Source: Planctomonas psychrotolerans (GTDB taxonomy: Bacteria > Actinomycetota > Actinomycetes > Actinomycetales > Microbacteriaceae). Taken from it: a stretch of 64,000 nt of DNA. The notes under the pieces were generated by a model. That model was not told the DNA's origin. It did no database searches and saw nothing but the letters and a program-made list of their open reading frames with translations. The translations under genes and the position numbers were made by a program. The stretch spans positions 496,001-560,000 of the forward strand of contig NZ_SJEV01000001.1 of assembly GCF_008642235.1 (NCBI RefSeq), in the 5' to 3' direction. The stretch's first letter is position 1, and every line of letters starts with the position of its first letter. Of the stretch, positions 17,053 to 24,977 are shown piece by piece.

Positions 17053-17799
17053 CTAGCGTCCCTCGGTCTCCACGCCGCGGAAGGTGATCTCGTAGTTGTC
17101 GAGCCACTCCCAGCGCGCGATCGGCCAGCTGATCAGCAGCGCCCGGCCGACGACATCGTCGAGCGGCACGAACCCCTCGCTCGGCGTCTCCCGCTGGTAG
17201 CGCGAGTCCTTGGAGTTGTAGCGGTTGTCACCCATCACCCAGAGCGAGTCCGCGGGCACGGTGACATCGAAGCTGTCCTGCGACACCGCGGTCTCCCCGG
17301 GCGGCAGCACCACGTACGGCTCCTTGAGCGGCACGTCGTTCACCGAGAGCTGTCCGAACTCGTTGCAGCACACCACGTGGTCGCCGGGCATGCCGATCAC
17401 GCGCTTGATGAGGTGGTCGTTGCTGTCCGGCGCCGAGAGGCCCACGAGCGCCAGCACCCAGTCCACACCGGCGGCGAGCGGGTTCTGCTGCGGCGCGGCG
17501 ACCGGTGCGAGCCAGTTGCCCGGATCGCGGAAGACCACGATGTCGCCGTGCTCGAGCGCCATCAGATCGGGCGCGAGCTGGTTGACGATGATGCGGTCGT
17601 TCTCGACGAGCGTGTCGGACATCGACTCCGAGGGGATGTAGAACGACCGGATGAGGAACGTCTTGATGAGTACCGACACGAGCAGGGCGACCACGAAAAT
17701 CACGAGGATGTCGCGGACGAACAATTTCCAGCCCGTCAGTCGGGGTTTGCCGTTCTTGCCCACTGTCTTCATATCCGTGGGCACCGTACTATCCGTCAT
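17053..17799 (-). CDS. lepB: Signal peptidase I
   Basis: Membrane protease that removes Sec and Tat signal peptides. The 248-residue protein has a single N-terminal TM segment (LVIFVVALLVSVLIKTFLI), then the catalytic serine in FYIPSESM and the catalytic lysine in HLIKRVIGMPGD. Also GDNRYNSKDSR and the C-terminal GRALLISWPI. An ACCN-like VVCCNEFGQ element with paired cysteines follows the lysine box, as is common in actinobacterial LepB. Transcribed after rplS, with a terminator-like hairpin between them. Confidence 0.96.
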   Translation of the reverse strand: MTDSTVPTDMKTVGKNGKPRLTGWKLFVRDILVIFVVALLVSVLIKTFLIRSFYIPSESMSDTLVENDRIIVNQLAPDLMALEHGDIVVFRDPGNWLAPVAAPQQNPLAAGVDWVLALVGLSAPDSNDHLIKRVIGMPGDHVVCCNEFGQLSVNDVPLKEPYVVLPPGETAVSQDSFDVTVPADSLWVMGDNRYNSKDSRYQRETPSEGFVPLDDVVGRALLISWPIARWEWLDNYEITFRGVETEGR

Positions 17800-17801
17800 T
17801 T

Positions 17802-17850
17802 AACCGCCTGAGCTCCCCAGCAATAGTAGTCGCTGGGGAGCTCGGCGGTT
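17802..17850 (-). terminator. Hairpin terminator/attenuator between rplS and lepB
   Basis: A long two-part stem: 12 bp (17810-17821 with 17832-17843) continued by 7 bp (17802-17808 with 17844-17850) across one bulged base, 13 nt after the rplS stop. On the minus strand the 3' flank reads AAATGACGG, with no T-run. It may terminate or attenuate rplS transcripts before lepB, whose ATG is only 3 nt away. Confidence 0.65.
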
Positions 17851-17863
17851 TCACGCGGGAAGC

Positions 17864-18211
17864 CTAGTTGAAGCGCTTCTCCTTGATCTTGGCCTTCTTG
17901 CCGCGGAGTTCGCGGAGGAAGTAGAGCTTGGCGCGACGCACGTCACCGCGGGTGACGACCTCGATGTGATCGATCACCGGGGAGTGCACCGGGAAGGTGC
18001 GCTCGACGCCCACCTGGAAGGAGACCTTGCGAACGCAGAAGGTCTCGCGAACGCCCTCGCCCTGACGGCCGATGACGACGCCCTGGAACACCTGGATGCG
18101 CGAACGCGTGCCCTCGACGATGTTGACGTGGACCTTGACGGTGTCACCGGCGCGGAACTCGGGGATGTCCGACCGCAGCGATGCCTTGTCGACGGAGTCA
18201 AGAATGTGCAT
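17864..18211 (-). CDS. rplS: 50S ribosomal protein L19
   Basis: Large-subunit protein at the 30S-50S interface. Typical 115-residue L19: [13 protein letters not shown], then [26 protein letters not shown], and [21 protein letters not shown] at 18211 is preferred to an upstream TTG at 18229 because it matches the universal N-terminus. The leader upstream is folded and preceded by a good promoter, suggesting regulation at RNA level. Confidence 0.97.
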   Translation of the reverse strand: MHILDSVDKASLRSDIPEFRAGDTVKVHVNIVEGTRSRIQVFQGVVIGRQGEGVRETFCVRKVSFQVGVERTFPVHSPVIDHIEVVTRGDVRRAKLYFLRELRGKKAKIKEKRFN

Positions 18212-18231
18212 GGTGTTCGCTCTCTGCAACC

Positions 18232-18304
18232 GCCACAGGTCGACTGCGAATCAGGAAATACAAGAATGGGAATCGGCCCGCCGATACGCCGACTCCCCTG
18301 TGGC
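18232..18304 (-). promoter_or_regulatory. Structured 5' leader of rplS, candidate L19 autoregulatory element
   Basis: In the minus-strand RNA an outer 8-bp helix (18232-18239 with 18297-18304, GCCACAGG/CCTGTGGC) encloses an inner 9-bp helix (18269-18277 with 18288-18296, one G-U pair). On one side the two helices abut directly, so they could stack. A 29-nt unpaired strand (18240-18268) links the other side. The element ends about 20 nt before the ATG. Ribosomal-protein leaders for L19 are described in Firmicutes; whether this is related is unknown. Confidence 0.55.
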
Positions 18305-18330
18305 AGGGTCAGCCGCGAGCACAAAGATTC

Positions 18331-18359
18331 ATTCTGACACGTGCGGCAGGATAAGACAA
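18331..18359 (-). promoter_or_regulatory. Promoter of rplS
   Basis: Minus strand: TTGTCT (-35), 17-nt spacer, CAGAAT (-10). Each box matches 4 of 6 sigma-A consensus positions at ideal spacing. Transcription would start near 18324, giving a leader of ~110 nt that includes the nested helices. Confidence 0.6.
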
Positions 18360-18415
18360 AAGGCGTGCGGCTCGATCCGGGCGTGGCGGCCCGGGTGTTC
18401 AGCGCTCGTCGCGCC

Positions 18416-19018
18416 TCAGCGTTCGTCGCGCTTCGGCGAGTCGGTCGGGTCGAGGCGGATGACGCGTGCGGTGCCGCGTCCGTCCGGCCCCTTCCACAGG
18501 GCGGGACCGCTTCCGGGTGCCGCCCCGCTGGCGTCACGCTCCAACGTCTCCATGACCGTGCGCACGCGCTTGCGGGTTTCCCGCAGGAATTGCCACACCG
18601 CGATCCAGAACGCCGCCACGCCCACGATCACCGTGAGTGCGCCGAACAGGTTCGCCAGCACGGTGGAAAGACCCTCCGAGTCGCTGCCCGCGACCTGGGT
18701 GAACGCCGACGTGCCGCCCTCCCCGGATGCGCCGACATCGACCACGAAGAAGCCCAGCGCGAGAATGCAGAGGTGCCACACACCCACGGCGGCCACGTCG
18801 AGCCAACTCACCGCGCGGGTACTGCGCACGTCCTTGCGAGCCGAGATCATGCCGGCCACCATGAGCATCGAGATGGCGAGGATCGGGGCCAGGATGACCA
18901 GCAGCACGAACTGCCAGCCCACGGTCGCGCCGAACAGTCCCCGGCCCACGAGCACCCACAGCGGAAGCAGGAGTGCCGCGACGAACTGCCAGTAGAAGAA
19001 GGCGCGACGGGCGATCAT
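18416..19018 (-). CDS. Conserved membrane protein of unknown function
   Basis: A 200-residue protein I do not recognise as a named family. It has four hydrophobic segments: AFFYWQFVAALLLPLWVLVG, FVLLVILAPILAISMLMVAG, VAAVGVWHLCILALGFFVV, and LFGALTVIVGVAAFWIAVW. A charged Arg/Lys-rich C-terminal tail of ~50 residues follows. ATG at 19018 is the first plausible start; readings extending upstream run through the antisense of map and are spurious. Divergent from map across 126 bp and upstream of rplS on the same strand. Confidence 0.8.
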   Translation of the reverse strand: MIARRAFFYWQFVAALLLPLWVLVGRGLFGATVGWQFVLLVILAPILAISMLMVAGMISARKDVRSTRAVSWLDVAAVGVWHLCILALGFFVVDVGASGEGGTSAFTQVAGSDSEGLSTVLANLFGALTVIVGVAAFWIAVWQFLRETRKRVRTVMETLERDASGAAPGSGPALWKGPDGRGTARVIRLDPTDSPKRDER

Positions 19019-19132
19019 GGCATTCAGGATACGGCGTGCAGGTCCATCCGAACTGACCGTTCCATCGGTCCGCGTGTGACCGGGCCGCCCGCGTACGGAA
19101 CCGCCGATCAACCGGAGTTCCGGTGCGCCAAC

Positions 19133-19138
19133 TAAAGT
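19133..19138 (+). promoter_or_regulatory. -10 box of map, leaderless arrangement
   Basis: TAAAGT ends 6 nt before the GTG start of map, and no Shine-Dalgarno lies between. Transcription starting 6-7 nt after the box would begin at the start codon itself, the usual actinobacterial leaderless layout. No clear -35 is visible. Confidence 0.5.
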
Positions 19139-19144
19139 GTTCCC

Positions 19145-19912
19145 GTGATTGAACTGAGGACACCGGCCGAACTCGACGCCATGCGACCCGCTGGACGGTT
19201 CGTCGCCGATACACTCACCCGTCTGGCCGACGCGGCCGACGTGGGAGTGAACCTGCTGCAGCTGGATGCGATGGCGCACGACCTCATCCGCAAGCGCGGC
19301 GCGGAATCCTGCTACATCGACTACCACCCGTCGTTCGGCGCGAGCCCCTTCGGCAAGGTGCTCTGCACCTCGGTGAACGACGCGGTGCTGCACGGTCTCC
19401 CCTTCGACTACGTGCTGCGCGACGGCGACGTGGTGAGCCTCGACTTCGCCGTGGCGGTGGACGGCTGGGTGGCGGATTCGGCCCTCACGGTGATCGTGGG
19501 CACTCCCCGACCCGAAGACACGCGCCTGGTGCAGGTGACCACCGCCGCGCTCGAGGCCGGTATCGCCGCGGCGCAACCGGGCGGCCGGGTGGGCGACATC
19601 TCCGCCGCGATCGGCGCGGTGGCCGCGGATGCCGGCTACACCGTCAACACCGACTTCGGCGGACACGGGGTGGGACGCACGATGCACGGCGACCCGCACA
19701 TCGCGAACAGCGGGCGGGCCGGGCGCGGGGTGCCCCTGCGCCCGGGCCTGGTGATCGCGATCGAGCCGTGGTTCCTGCAGACGACGAATCGCATCTTCAC
19801 CGATCCCGACGGATGGACCCTCCGCAGCGAGGATGGCTCGCGCGGCGCGCACATGGAGCACACCATCGCTATCACGGCCGACGGTCCGGTCGTGCTCACC
19901 GCCCGCGACTGA
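19145..19912 (+). CDS. map: Methionine aminopeptidase type I
   Basis: Removes the initiator methionine from nascent proteins. The 255-residue enzyme shows the full metal-ligand set: Asp in VSLDFAVAVDG, Asp in WVADSALTVIV, His in GGHGVGRTMHG, Glu in IAIEPWFL, and Glu in HMEHTIAIT. GTG start at 19145 appears leaderless. The stop codon TGA is itself the first bases of a hairpin repeat (CTGAGCCTGTCG), so the repeat cluster directly abuts the gene end. Convergent with trmD. Confidence 0.95.
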   Translation: MIELRTPAELDAMRPAGRFVADTLTRLADAADVGVNLLQLDAMAHDLIRKRGAESCYIDYHPSFGASPFGKVLCTSVNDAVLHGLPFDYVLRDGDVVSLDFAVAVDGWVADSALTVIVGTPRPEDTRLVQVTTAALEAGIAAAQPGGRVGDISAAIGAVAADAGYTVNTDFGGHGVGRTMHGDPHIANSGRAGRGVPLRPGLVIAIEPWFLQTTNRIFTDPDGWTLRSEDGSRGAHMEHTIAITADGPVVLTARD

Positions 19913-20053
19913 GCCTGTCGAAGGGCGGTCCTGAGCCCGTCGAAGGGCGGTCCCTGAGCCCGTCGAAGGGCGGTCCCTGAGCTCGTCGAAGGGCGGTCCC
20001 TGAGCCCGTCGAAGGGACGCTACGCGACGTCCCTTCGACAAGCTCGGGGACCG
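19909..20053. repeat. Hairpin-repeat cluster between map and trmD
   Basis: Tandem direct copies at an approximately 23-nt period, each with a GAGCCCGTCGA-type core flanked by CCCT and AGGG arms, followed by one inverted copy near 20029-20053. The first copy supplies the map stop codon. The gap lies between convergent 3' ends. Confidence 0.92.
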
Positions 20054-20087
20054 TAATGACCGGCAGGGACCGTAGTAGGCCGCGGGG

Positions 20088-20792
20088 TCAGGCGTCGAGG
20101 GGCGGGAGGAGGTCGGGGCGTACGCGCCGGGTACGCTCCAGCTGCTGCTCGCGACGCCACGCGGCGATGGCACCGTGATTGCCGCTCAGCAGCACCGGCG
20201 GCACATCGAGGCCGCGCCAACTGGCCGGCTTGGTGTAGCTCGGGTACTCGAGCAACCCATCCGAGTGGCTCTCCTCGATGAGGCTCTGCGGGTTGCCGAC
20301 CACGCCGGGCAGCAGGCGGCCAATGGCCTCCATCATGGCGAGCACCGCGACCTCGCCACCGTTGAGCACGTAGTCGCCGAGGCTCACGAGCCGCACGCGG
20401 GCGCGCTCGGCCGTGGAGTCGAAAACGCGGGAGTCGATGCCCTCGTAGCGACCGCAGCCGAACACGAGATGCGGCTCGCGAGCGAGCTCCTCGGCCATCG
20501 ACTGCGTGAACAGCTCGCCCGCCGGTGACGGGAAGATCACCACCGGAGCGGCGTCCCCGTCCATCGCGGGAATGATGCTGTCGAGCGCCTCACCCCACGG
20601 CTCCGGCTTCATGACCATGCCCGCGCCGCCACCGTAAGGCGTGTCGTCCACGGTCCGATGGCGGTCGTGCGTGAAGTCGCGGAGGTCGTGCGTGACGAGT
20701 TCGAGGAGACCGGATGCGCGGGCCTTGCCGAGCAGGGAGATGTCGAGCACGTCGAAGTACTCGGGGAAGATCGAAACGATGTCGACGCGCAC
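20088..20792 (-). CDS. trmD: tRNA (guanine-37-N1)-methyltransferase
   Basis: Methylates G37 next to the anticodon and prevents +1 frameshifting. The 234-residue SPOUT enzyme has FPEYFDVL at the N-terminus, [25 protein letters not shown], and the knot region [13 protein letters not shown]. It starts with GTG at 20792, 6 nt after the rimM stop, within rpsP-khpA-rimM-trmD. In many bacteria rplS ends this operon; here map, a membrane gene and a repeat cluster intervene. Confidence 0.96.
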   Translation of the reverse strand: MRVDIVSIFPEYFDVLDISLLGKARASGLLELVTHDLRDFTHDRHRTVDDTPYGGGAGMVMKPEPWGEALDSIIPAMDGDAAPVVIFPSPAGELFTQSMAEELAREPHLVFGCGRYEGIDSRVFDSTAERARVRLVSLGDYVLNGGEVAVLAMMEAIGRLLPGVVGNPQSLIEESHSDGLLEYPSYTKPASWRGLDVPPVLLSGNHGAIAAWRREQQLERTRRVRPDLLPPLDA

Positions 20793-20798
20793 GGGTGG

Positions 20799-21512
20799 TC
20801 AGTCGCCGGGCGTGCGCGGAGCCGAATCCGGAGCGGCGTCGGGAGCTGCCTCATCCCCGTCGGCCTCGAGAACTGCGTCATCGGCTTCGACGTCCGGAGC
20901 AGCGTCCGTCGTCGTCGAGACGTCGGCATCCGGAGTCGAAGCATCAACGTCCTCGGGAGCGGCGTCCTCGGTCTCGGGGATCTCCTCGAAGAGTCCGGCG
21001 GGCGGCGTGACCGTCACGGTGCGGCGCGCCATGTCGACGGAGGGCACGATCGCCTTCACGAACGGGACCATGACCTCGCCCGACGGAGTGGCGACCAGAA
21101 GGATGTCCTGAGCGGGGAAGTGTTCGACCCGCGTCACCGTTCCGACCTCGATCCCGTCGCGCACGACGGAGAGCCCCACGAGCTGGTGGTCGTACCAGGC
21201 GTCTTCCTCGTCCGACTGCTCGGTCTCGTCCTGGCTGATCCAGAGGATCGCCTTCACGAGCGTTTCCGCCTCGGTGCGATCGGTGATCCCCTTGAAGAAG
21301 ACGACGGGCTGGCTGTTGTACCAGCGCAGCTCGACGACCTCGAGAGTCTTGCCCCGCCATCTGGATCCGGTGGGAACCTGCAGGGTGAACACCGCGCCCG
21401 GCACGAATCGTCGTGCCGGGTCGTCGGTGTACAACTCCAGCTTGAGGGCGCCCTTCAGGCCGTGGGCCTTCGTGAGGCGACCGACCCGGAGCTCGGTCTG
21501 CTTGCTAGGAAT
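20799..21512 (-). CDS. rimM: Ribosome maturation factor RimM, apparent ATT start
   Basis: Assists maturation of the 30S head and binds S19. Family-like sequence begins PSKQTELRVGRLTKAHGLKG directly after codon ATT at 21510-21512, but no ATG, GTG or TTG exists in frame before a TTG at residue 27, which would delete the conserved N-terminal beta strand. ATT is an authentic though rare start (as in infC), and here it overlaps the khpA stop with GGTGG 6 nt upstream. PRC-barrel part: WYDHQLVGLSVV and FVKAIVPSVDM. A low-complexity acidic tail of about 60 residues ends the 237-residue protein. A sequencing error (ATG read as ATT) is the main alternative. Confidence 0.88.
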   Translation of the reverse strand: MPSKQTELRVGRLTKAHGLKGALKLELYTDDPARRFVPGAVFTLQVPTGSRWRGKTLEVVELRWYNSQPVVFFKGITDRTEAETLVKAILWISQDETEQSDEEDAWYDHQLVGLSVVRDGIEVGTVTRVEHFPAQDILLVATPSGEVMVPFVKAIVPSVDMARRTVTVTPPAGLFEEIPETEDAAPEDVDASTPDADVSTTTDAAPDVEADDAVLEADGDEAAPDAAPDSAPRTPGD

Positions 21513-21741
21513 CGGTGTCCACCACGTCCACGCGAACGCGCTTGCCGTCGGCCAGCGCGGTGATGAGCGTGCGGAGCGCCTTCGCGGTGCGGCCGGCGCG
21601 ACCGATCACCCGACCGAGATCGTCGGGGTGCACCCGCACTTCGAGCACGTTCCCGCGAGGGGACGACTTCGACACGACGCGGACCTCATCCGGCTGTTCG
21701 ACGATGCCCTTGACGAGGTGTTCGAGCGCGGGAGCGAGCAT
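21505..21741 (-). CDS. khpA: KH-domain RNA-binding protein KhpA
   Basis: A 78-residue single KH-domain protein (YlqC/KhpA type) that binds RNA; in Gram-positive bacteria it acts with KhpB in RNA regulation and cell elongation. The GXXG loop is GRAG in DDLGRVIGRAGRTAKALRTL. Starts with ATG 3 nt after the rpsP stop. Its stop codon overlaps the presumed start of rimM by 8 nt, so rimM translation is probably coupled. Confidence 0.93.
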   Translation of the reverse strand: MLAPALEHLVKGIVEQPDEVRVVSKSSPRGNVLEVRVHPDDLGRVIGRAGRTAKALRTLITALADGKRVRVDVVDTDS

Positions 21742-21744
21742 GGG

Positions 21745-22176
21745 TTACGCCTGCTCGCTGTCGGAAGCTGCAGCCTCGTCCTCGGCGGGAGCCTCGGTCT
21801 TGGCGGCGGGAGCCTCGGCGGGCTTCTCGGTCTTGGGCTTCAGGACCGGCTTCTTCTTCTCGTCGGCGACGAACGCCTCCTTGGGCTCCTTCGTCTTGAC
21901 GGTGCTGACGGCGTCCTTGTCACCCTTGAACTGTCCCCAGTCACCGGTGAGCTTGAGCAGCGCGGCGACCTGCTCGGTCGGCTGAGCGCCGACGCCGAGC
22001 CAGTACTGCGCGCGAGCGGAGTCGACCGTGATGAGCGACGGCTCCTCGGTGGGGTGGTACTTGCCGATCTCCTCGATGACGCGACCATCGCGCTTGGTGC
22101 GCGAGTCGGCGACGACGATGCGGTAGTAGGGCGCGCGAATCTTGCCCATGCGCTTGAGACGGATCTTTACAGCCAC
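21745..22176 (-). CDS. rpsP: 30S ribosomal protein S16
   Basis: Small-subunit assembly protein. Core: [20 protein letters not shown] at the N-terminus, [17 protein letters not shown], then [21 protein letters not shown] at 22176 is supported by AGGAG 4 nt upstream. The 143-residue protein carries a C-terminal extension of about 50 residues, first Lys-rich, then Glu/Ala-rich. First gene of the rpsP-khpA-rimM-trmD operon. The 22177-22442 interval upstream must hold the promoter, but I found no convincing -35/-10 pair. Confidence 0.96.
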   Translation of the reverse strand: MAVKIRLKRMGKIRAPYYRIVVADSRTKRDGRVIEEIGKYHPTEEPSLITVDSARAQYWLGVGAQPTEQVAALLKLTGDWGQFKGDKDAVSTVKTKEPKEAFVADEKKKPVLKPKTEKPAEAPAAKTEAPAEDEAAASDSEQA

Positions 22177-22442
22177 AATTCTCCTGAATTTTTTCGTGTG
22201 TGGTTGAACTGATGGCCGTGAGCGTGGGGGCACACTCGGCACGAGCTCGAAGGGGAATCTGCGGAACGATGTAGAGGGTCGGCACCGTCAGACTCGACAG
22301 ACCATTGTGACAGATTTCCGCAGGGTTCGGGTAATCGCACCGTACGGCACACGCACCGCCGACTCGCCCGGACCGCCGAGCTCCTCCCGTCGGGCGGCGC
22401 GCGCCTCCGCGATCGGCCGGAAAGGGCGTTCTCCGCGGAGTG

Positions 22443-23360
22443 TCAGACGCCGGCGCGGACGCGGCGGCGCGAGAGGGCGACGCCGACGAGACAGATCGCG
22501 CCGCCGAGCACCGCGACGAGCGTCGGCACCTCGCCGAACGCCAGGAAGCCCATGCCGATCGCGAGCGGGGGAACGATGTAGGTGGACACGCCGAGCCGCC
22601 CCGCGGGCATCCGGGACAGCGCGTATCCCCACGTGGTGAAGGCCAGCGCGGTGGGCACCGCACCGAGGTAGACGACTCCGAGGATGCTGAGCGGCGTCGA
22701 GCTCTGCACGTCGCGCAGGAGGTCACCCGCGAAGGGCAGGCAGGCGACGAGCCCGATCACGCACCCGAGCCAGGTCACCTGCACGGATGACATCCGACGC
22801 AGCGTGGGCTTCTGCGCGAGCACACCGACCGCGTAGCTGAGCGCGGCGGCGAGGCACCACAGCACGCCGGAGATGTTCCCGAGCGTCGCTCCGCCGGTGG
22901 CGATGCCGATGAGCAGTACGCCGGCGAACGCCACGACGGCGCCGATGAGAAGCCACTTCGGCAGGCCCTCCCCCAGCACCAGGCCCGCACCGAAGGCGAT
23001 GAGGATGGGCGCCACGTTCACGATCATCGCGGTGGTACCGGCGTCGAGGGTGAGTTCCGCCGTGTTGAGGGCGACGTTGTAGACGCCGAACCAGGTGATG
23101 CCGAACAGCACGATGAGCAGCCACTCGCGGCGGGTCGGCGCCACCCAGGGTTGGCGCACGACCACGAGGGTGAGGCAGGCGGCGCCCACGAGGAGGCGAC
23201 CGAGCGCGAGTGAGCCGGGTGAGAAGTCGTGTCCCACGCCCCGGATGACGATGAACGCGCTGGCCCACGCCACGATCGTGACCGCGATGGCGGCGAGCAC
23301 ACGCGGGGACGGTGTCGACTCCCCGGGCGGGGAGACGGTGAGCGGGGTGGTCGTGGTCAT
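22443..23360 (-). CDS. EamA/DMT family transporter
   Basis: A 305-residue drug/metabolite transporter with about ten hydrophobic segments in two EamA repeats. The first begins AAIAVTIVAWASAFIVIRG; the second begins GVLWCLAAALSYAVGVLAQK. Family members export amino acids, nucleobases or other metabolites; the substrate is not evident. ATG at 23360 chosen: longer readings add an Arg-rich stretch with no support, and a TACGGT -10 box lies 6 nt before this ATG, suggesting a leaderless mRNA. Confidence 0.88.
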   Translation of the reverse strand: MTTTTPLTVSPPGESTPSPRVLAAIAVTIVAWASAFIVIRGVGHDFSPGSLALGRLLVGAACLTLVVVRQPWVAPTRREWLLIVLFGITWFGVYNVALNTAELTLDAGTTAMIVNVAPILIAFGAGLVLGEGLPKWLLIGAVVAFAGVLLIGIATGGATLGNISGVLWCLAAALSYAVGVLAQKPTLRRMSSVQVTWLGCVIGLVACLPFAGDLLRDVQSSTPLSILGVVYLGAVPTALAFTTWGYALSRMPAGRLGVSTYIVPPLAIGMGFLAFGEVPTLVAVLGGAICLVGVALSRRRVRAGV

Positions 23361-23366
23361 CGGCCC

Positions 23367-23372
23367 ACCGTA
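23367..23372 (-). promoter_or_regulatory. Candidate leaderless -10 box of the DMT transporter
   Basis: TACGGT on the minus strand ends 6 nt before the ATG at 23360 with no Shine-Dalgarno between. The -35 position is not consensus-like. Confidence 0.3.
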
Positions 23373-23575
23373 TCGCCGAGGAGACCGATCCTTCCGGCGC
23401 TGATCGGACATGGCAATCGAGCGACGTTCCTCGACCGCTTCCGGGGTCCGTCGCGCCGATCGCCGAACATCCGCGCGGGCTGTTACGCCGCGCATCCGCG
23501 CCCGTTACAGAAGCTCCGCTCGCGTGTCAGGATTGACCCGATCCGCTCCGCGCGGCTATGTCGAAGGGTGGGCAC

Positions 23576-24712
23576 ATGGAGATCGAGTTCGCGCCCTCAC
23601 GTCGATCGACGATCGGCATCGAGTGGGAGCTGGCCTGCGTCGACCACTCCAGCGGCGAACTCTCCCCCGCCGCACCCGCGGTGCTCGACGCCCTCGGTCG
23701 AGGTGGAGACACGTTCCCGCACGTCGCCGCCGAGCTGCTCACCAACACCGTCGAGGTGGTGAGCGACGTGCACGACGACGTGGCCGGTGCGGTGCGGGAT
23801 CTCGCCGTGACCATCGATGCGGTGCGCGAGGTCGTCGACCCGATGGGCGTGGAGCTTCTCTGCGCCGGCACGCATCCGTTCAGCCAGTGGTTCTCGCAGG
23901 ACGTCACGCCGGGCAAGGAGCGCTACGCGACGCTCATCGACCGCACCCAGTGGTGGGGCCGGCAGATGATGATCTGGGGCGTGCACGTGCACGTCGGCAT
24001 CGAGTCCCGCGACAAGGTCCTGCCCATCCTCAACGGCCTTCTCGCCTACATCCCGCACTTCCAGGCGCTGTCGGCGTCCAGTCCGTTCTGGGTCGGCGAG
24101 GAGACCGGCTACGCGTCGAACCGCGCACTCATGTTCCAGCAGTTGCCCACCGCGGGCCTTCCTCCCCAGTTCGGCGCGTGGGCGAACTACGAGGAGATGG
24201 TGGGCGACATGCTGCACACCGGAGTGATCGACCACTACAGCGAGCTGCGGTGGGACATCCGGCCGTCGCCCAAGTGGGGCACCATCGAGGTGCGCGTGTT
24301 CGACGGCGTTTCGTCGGTGCGCGAGGTCGCCGCGCTCGCCGCGCTCGTGCAGTGCCTGATCGAGGAGTTCTCGACCGCGCTCGACGACGGCAAGGACATC
24401 CCGCAGATGCAGCCGTGGTTCGTGCGCGAGAACAAGTGGCGAGCCGCCCGGTACGGGATGGACGCGATCATCATCCAGGATGCCGCGGGCAATGAGTGCC
24501 TGGTGTCCGATGACACCCGGCGCGTGCTCGCCCGGCTCGAGCCGATCGCCGAGCGGCTCGGCTGCCTCGACGAGTTGCGCGACGTGGCGGGCATCCTCGA
24601 GCGCGGGGCGAGCTACCAGCGCCAGCTGGCCGTTGCCAGGGAGCACGGCGGCAGCCTGAAGGCCGTGGTGGCGTCGCTCGTGCGCGAACTCCGCGACGGC
24701 CTCCCCGCGTAG
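23576..24712 (+). CDS. Carboxylate-amine ligase, YbdK/GCS2 family (glutamate-cysteine ligase 2-like)
   Basis: A 378-residue GCS2-family ligase. Family members condense glutamate with an amine such as cysteine using ATP. Since actinobacteria mostly use mycothiol, the true product may not be gamma-glutamylcysteine. Seen: TIGIEWELACVD at the N-terminus, GTHPFSQW, the VHVHVGI motif, RTQWWGRQM, and LRWDIRPSPKWGTIEVRV. Start could be ATG 23576 (AAGGGTGGG upstream) or ATG 23558; both are in frame. A TTGACC (23533-23538) and TATGTC (23557-23562) pair, 18 nt apart, could be the promoter and favours 23576. Convergent with ffh. Confidence 0.9.
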   Translation: MEIEFAPSRRSTIGIEWELACVDHSSGELSPAAPAVLDALGRGGDTFPHVAAELLTNTVEVVSDVHDDVAGAVRDLAVTIDAVREVVDPMGVELLCAGTHPFSQWFSQDVTPGKERYATLIDRTQWWGRQMMIWGVHVHVGIESRDKVLPILNGLLAYIPHFQALSASSPFWVGEETGYASNRALMFQQLPTAGLPPQFGAWANYEEMVGDMLHTGVIDHYSELRWDIRPSPKWGTIEVRVFDGVSSVREVAALAALVQCLIEEFSTALDDGKDIPQMQPWFVRENKWRAARYGMDAIIIQDAAGNECLVSDDTRRVLARLEPIAERLGCLDELRDVAGILERGASYQRQLAVAREHGGSLKAVVASLVRELRDGLPA

Positions 24713-24731
24713 CGCTCGGCGTACGGCCCGC

Positions 24732-24973
24732 GGACCCTGAGCCTGTCGAAGGGTCGTTCCGTGTCTCCCCTCGGACCCTGAGCCTGTCGAAGGGTCGTTC
24801 CGTGTCTCCCCACGGACCCTGAGCCTGTCGAAGGGTCGTTCCTCACCTCGCGTCCCTTCGACAAGCTCAGGGACCGCATGGGCACCACCTCGACGCGGCG
24901 TGAGACCGCGATCGCGTCCCTTCGACAAGCTCGGGGACCGTATGGGCATCCCTTCGACAAGCTCAGGACCGTG
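24732..24973. repeat. Hairpin-repeat cluster between the ligase gene and ffh
   Basis: Three direct copies with arms GACCCT/AGGGTC are separated by a near-identical linker (CGTTCCGTGTCTCCC), then three inverted copies of the GTCCCT/AGGGAC type follow. The change from GTCCCT/AGGGAC to GACCCT/AGGGTC is compensated on both arms. The cluster ends 5 bp from the ffh stop and lies between convergent genes. Confidence 0.92.
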
Positions 24974-24977
24974 GACG

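Noticed and set aside
19920-20053. CRISPR-like array of regular short repeats
   Set aside because: The 23-nt units are directly tandem with no spacers of variable sequence, and no cas genes are present. The same holds for 55458-55553.
23533-23562. TTGACC-18-TATGTC promoter for the YbdK-type ligase as a firm call
   Set aside because: The -10 overlaps the alternative ATG at 23558 and would leave only ~6 nt of leader before ATG 23576, so the evidence is too ambiguous to list as its own feature.
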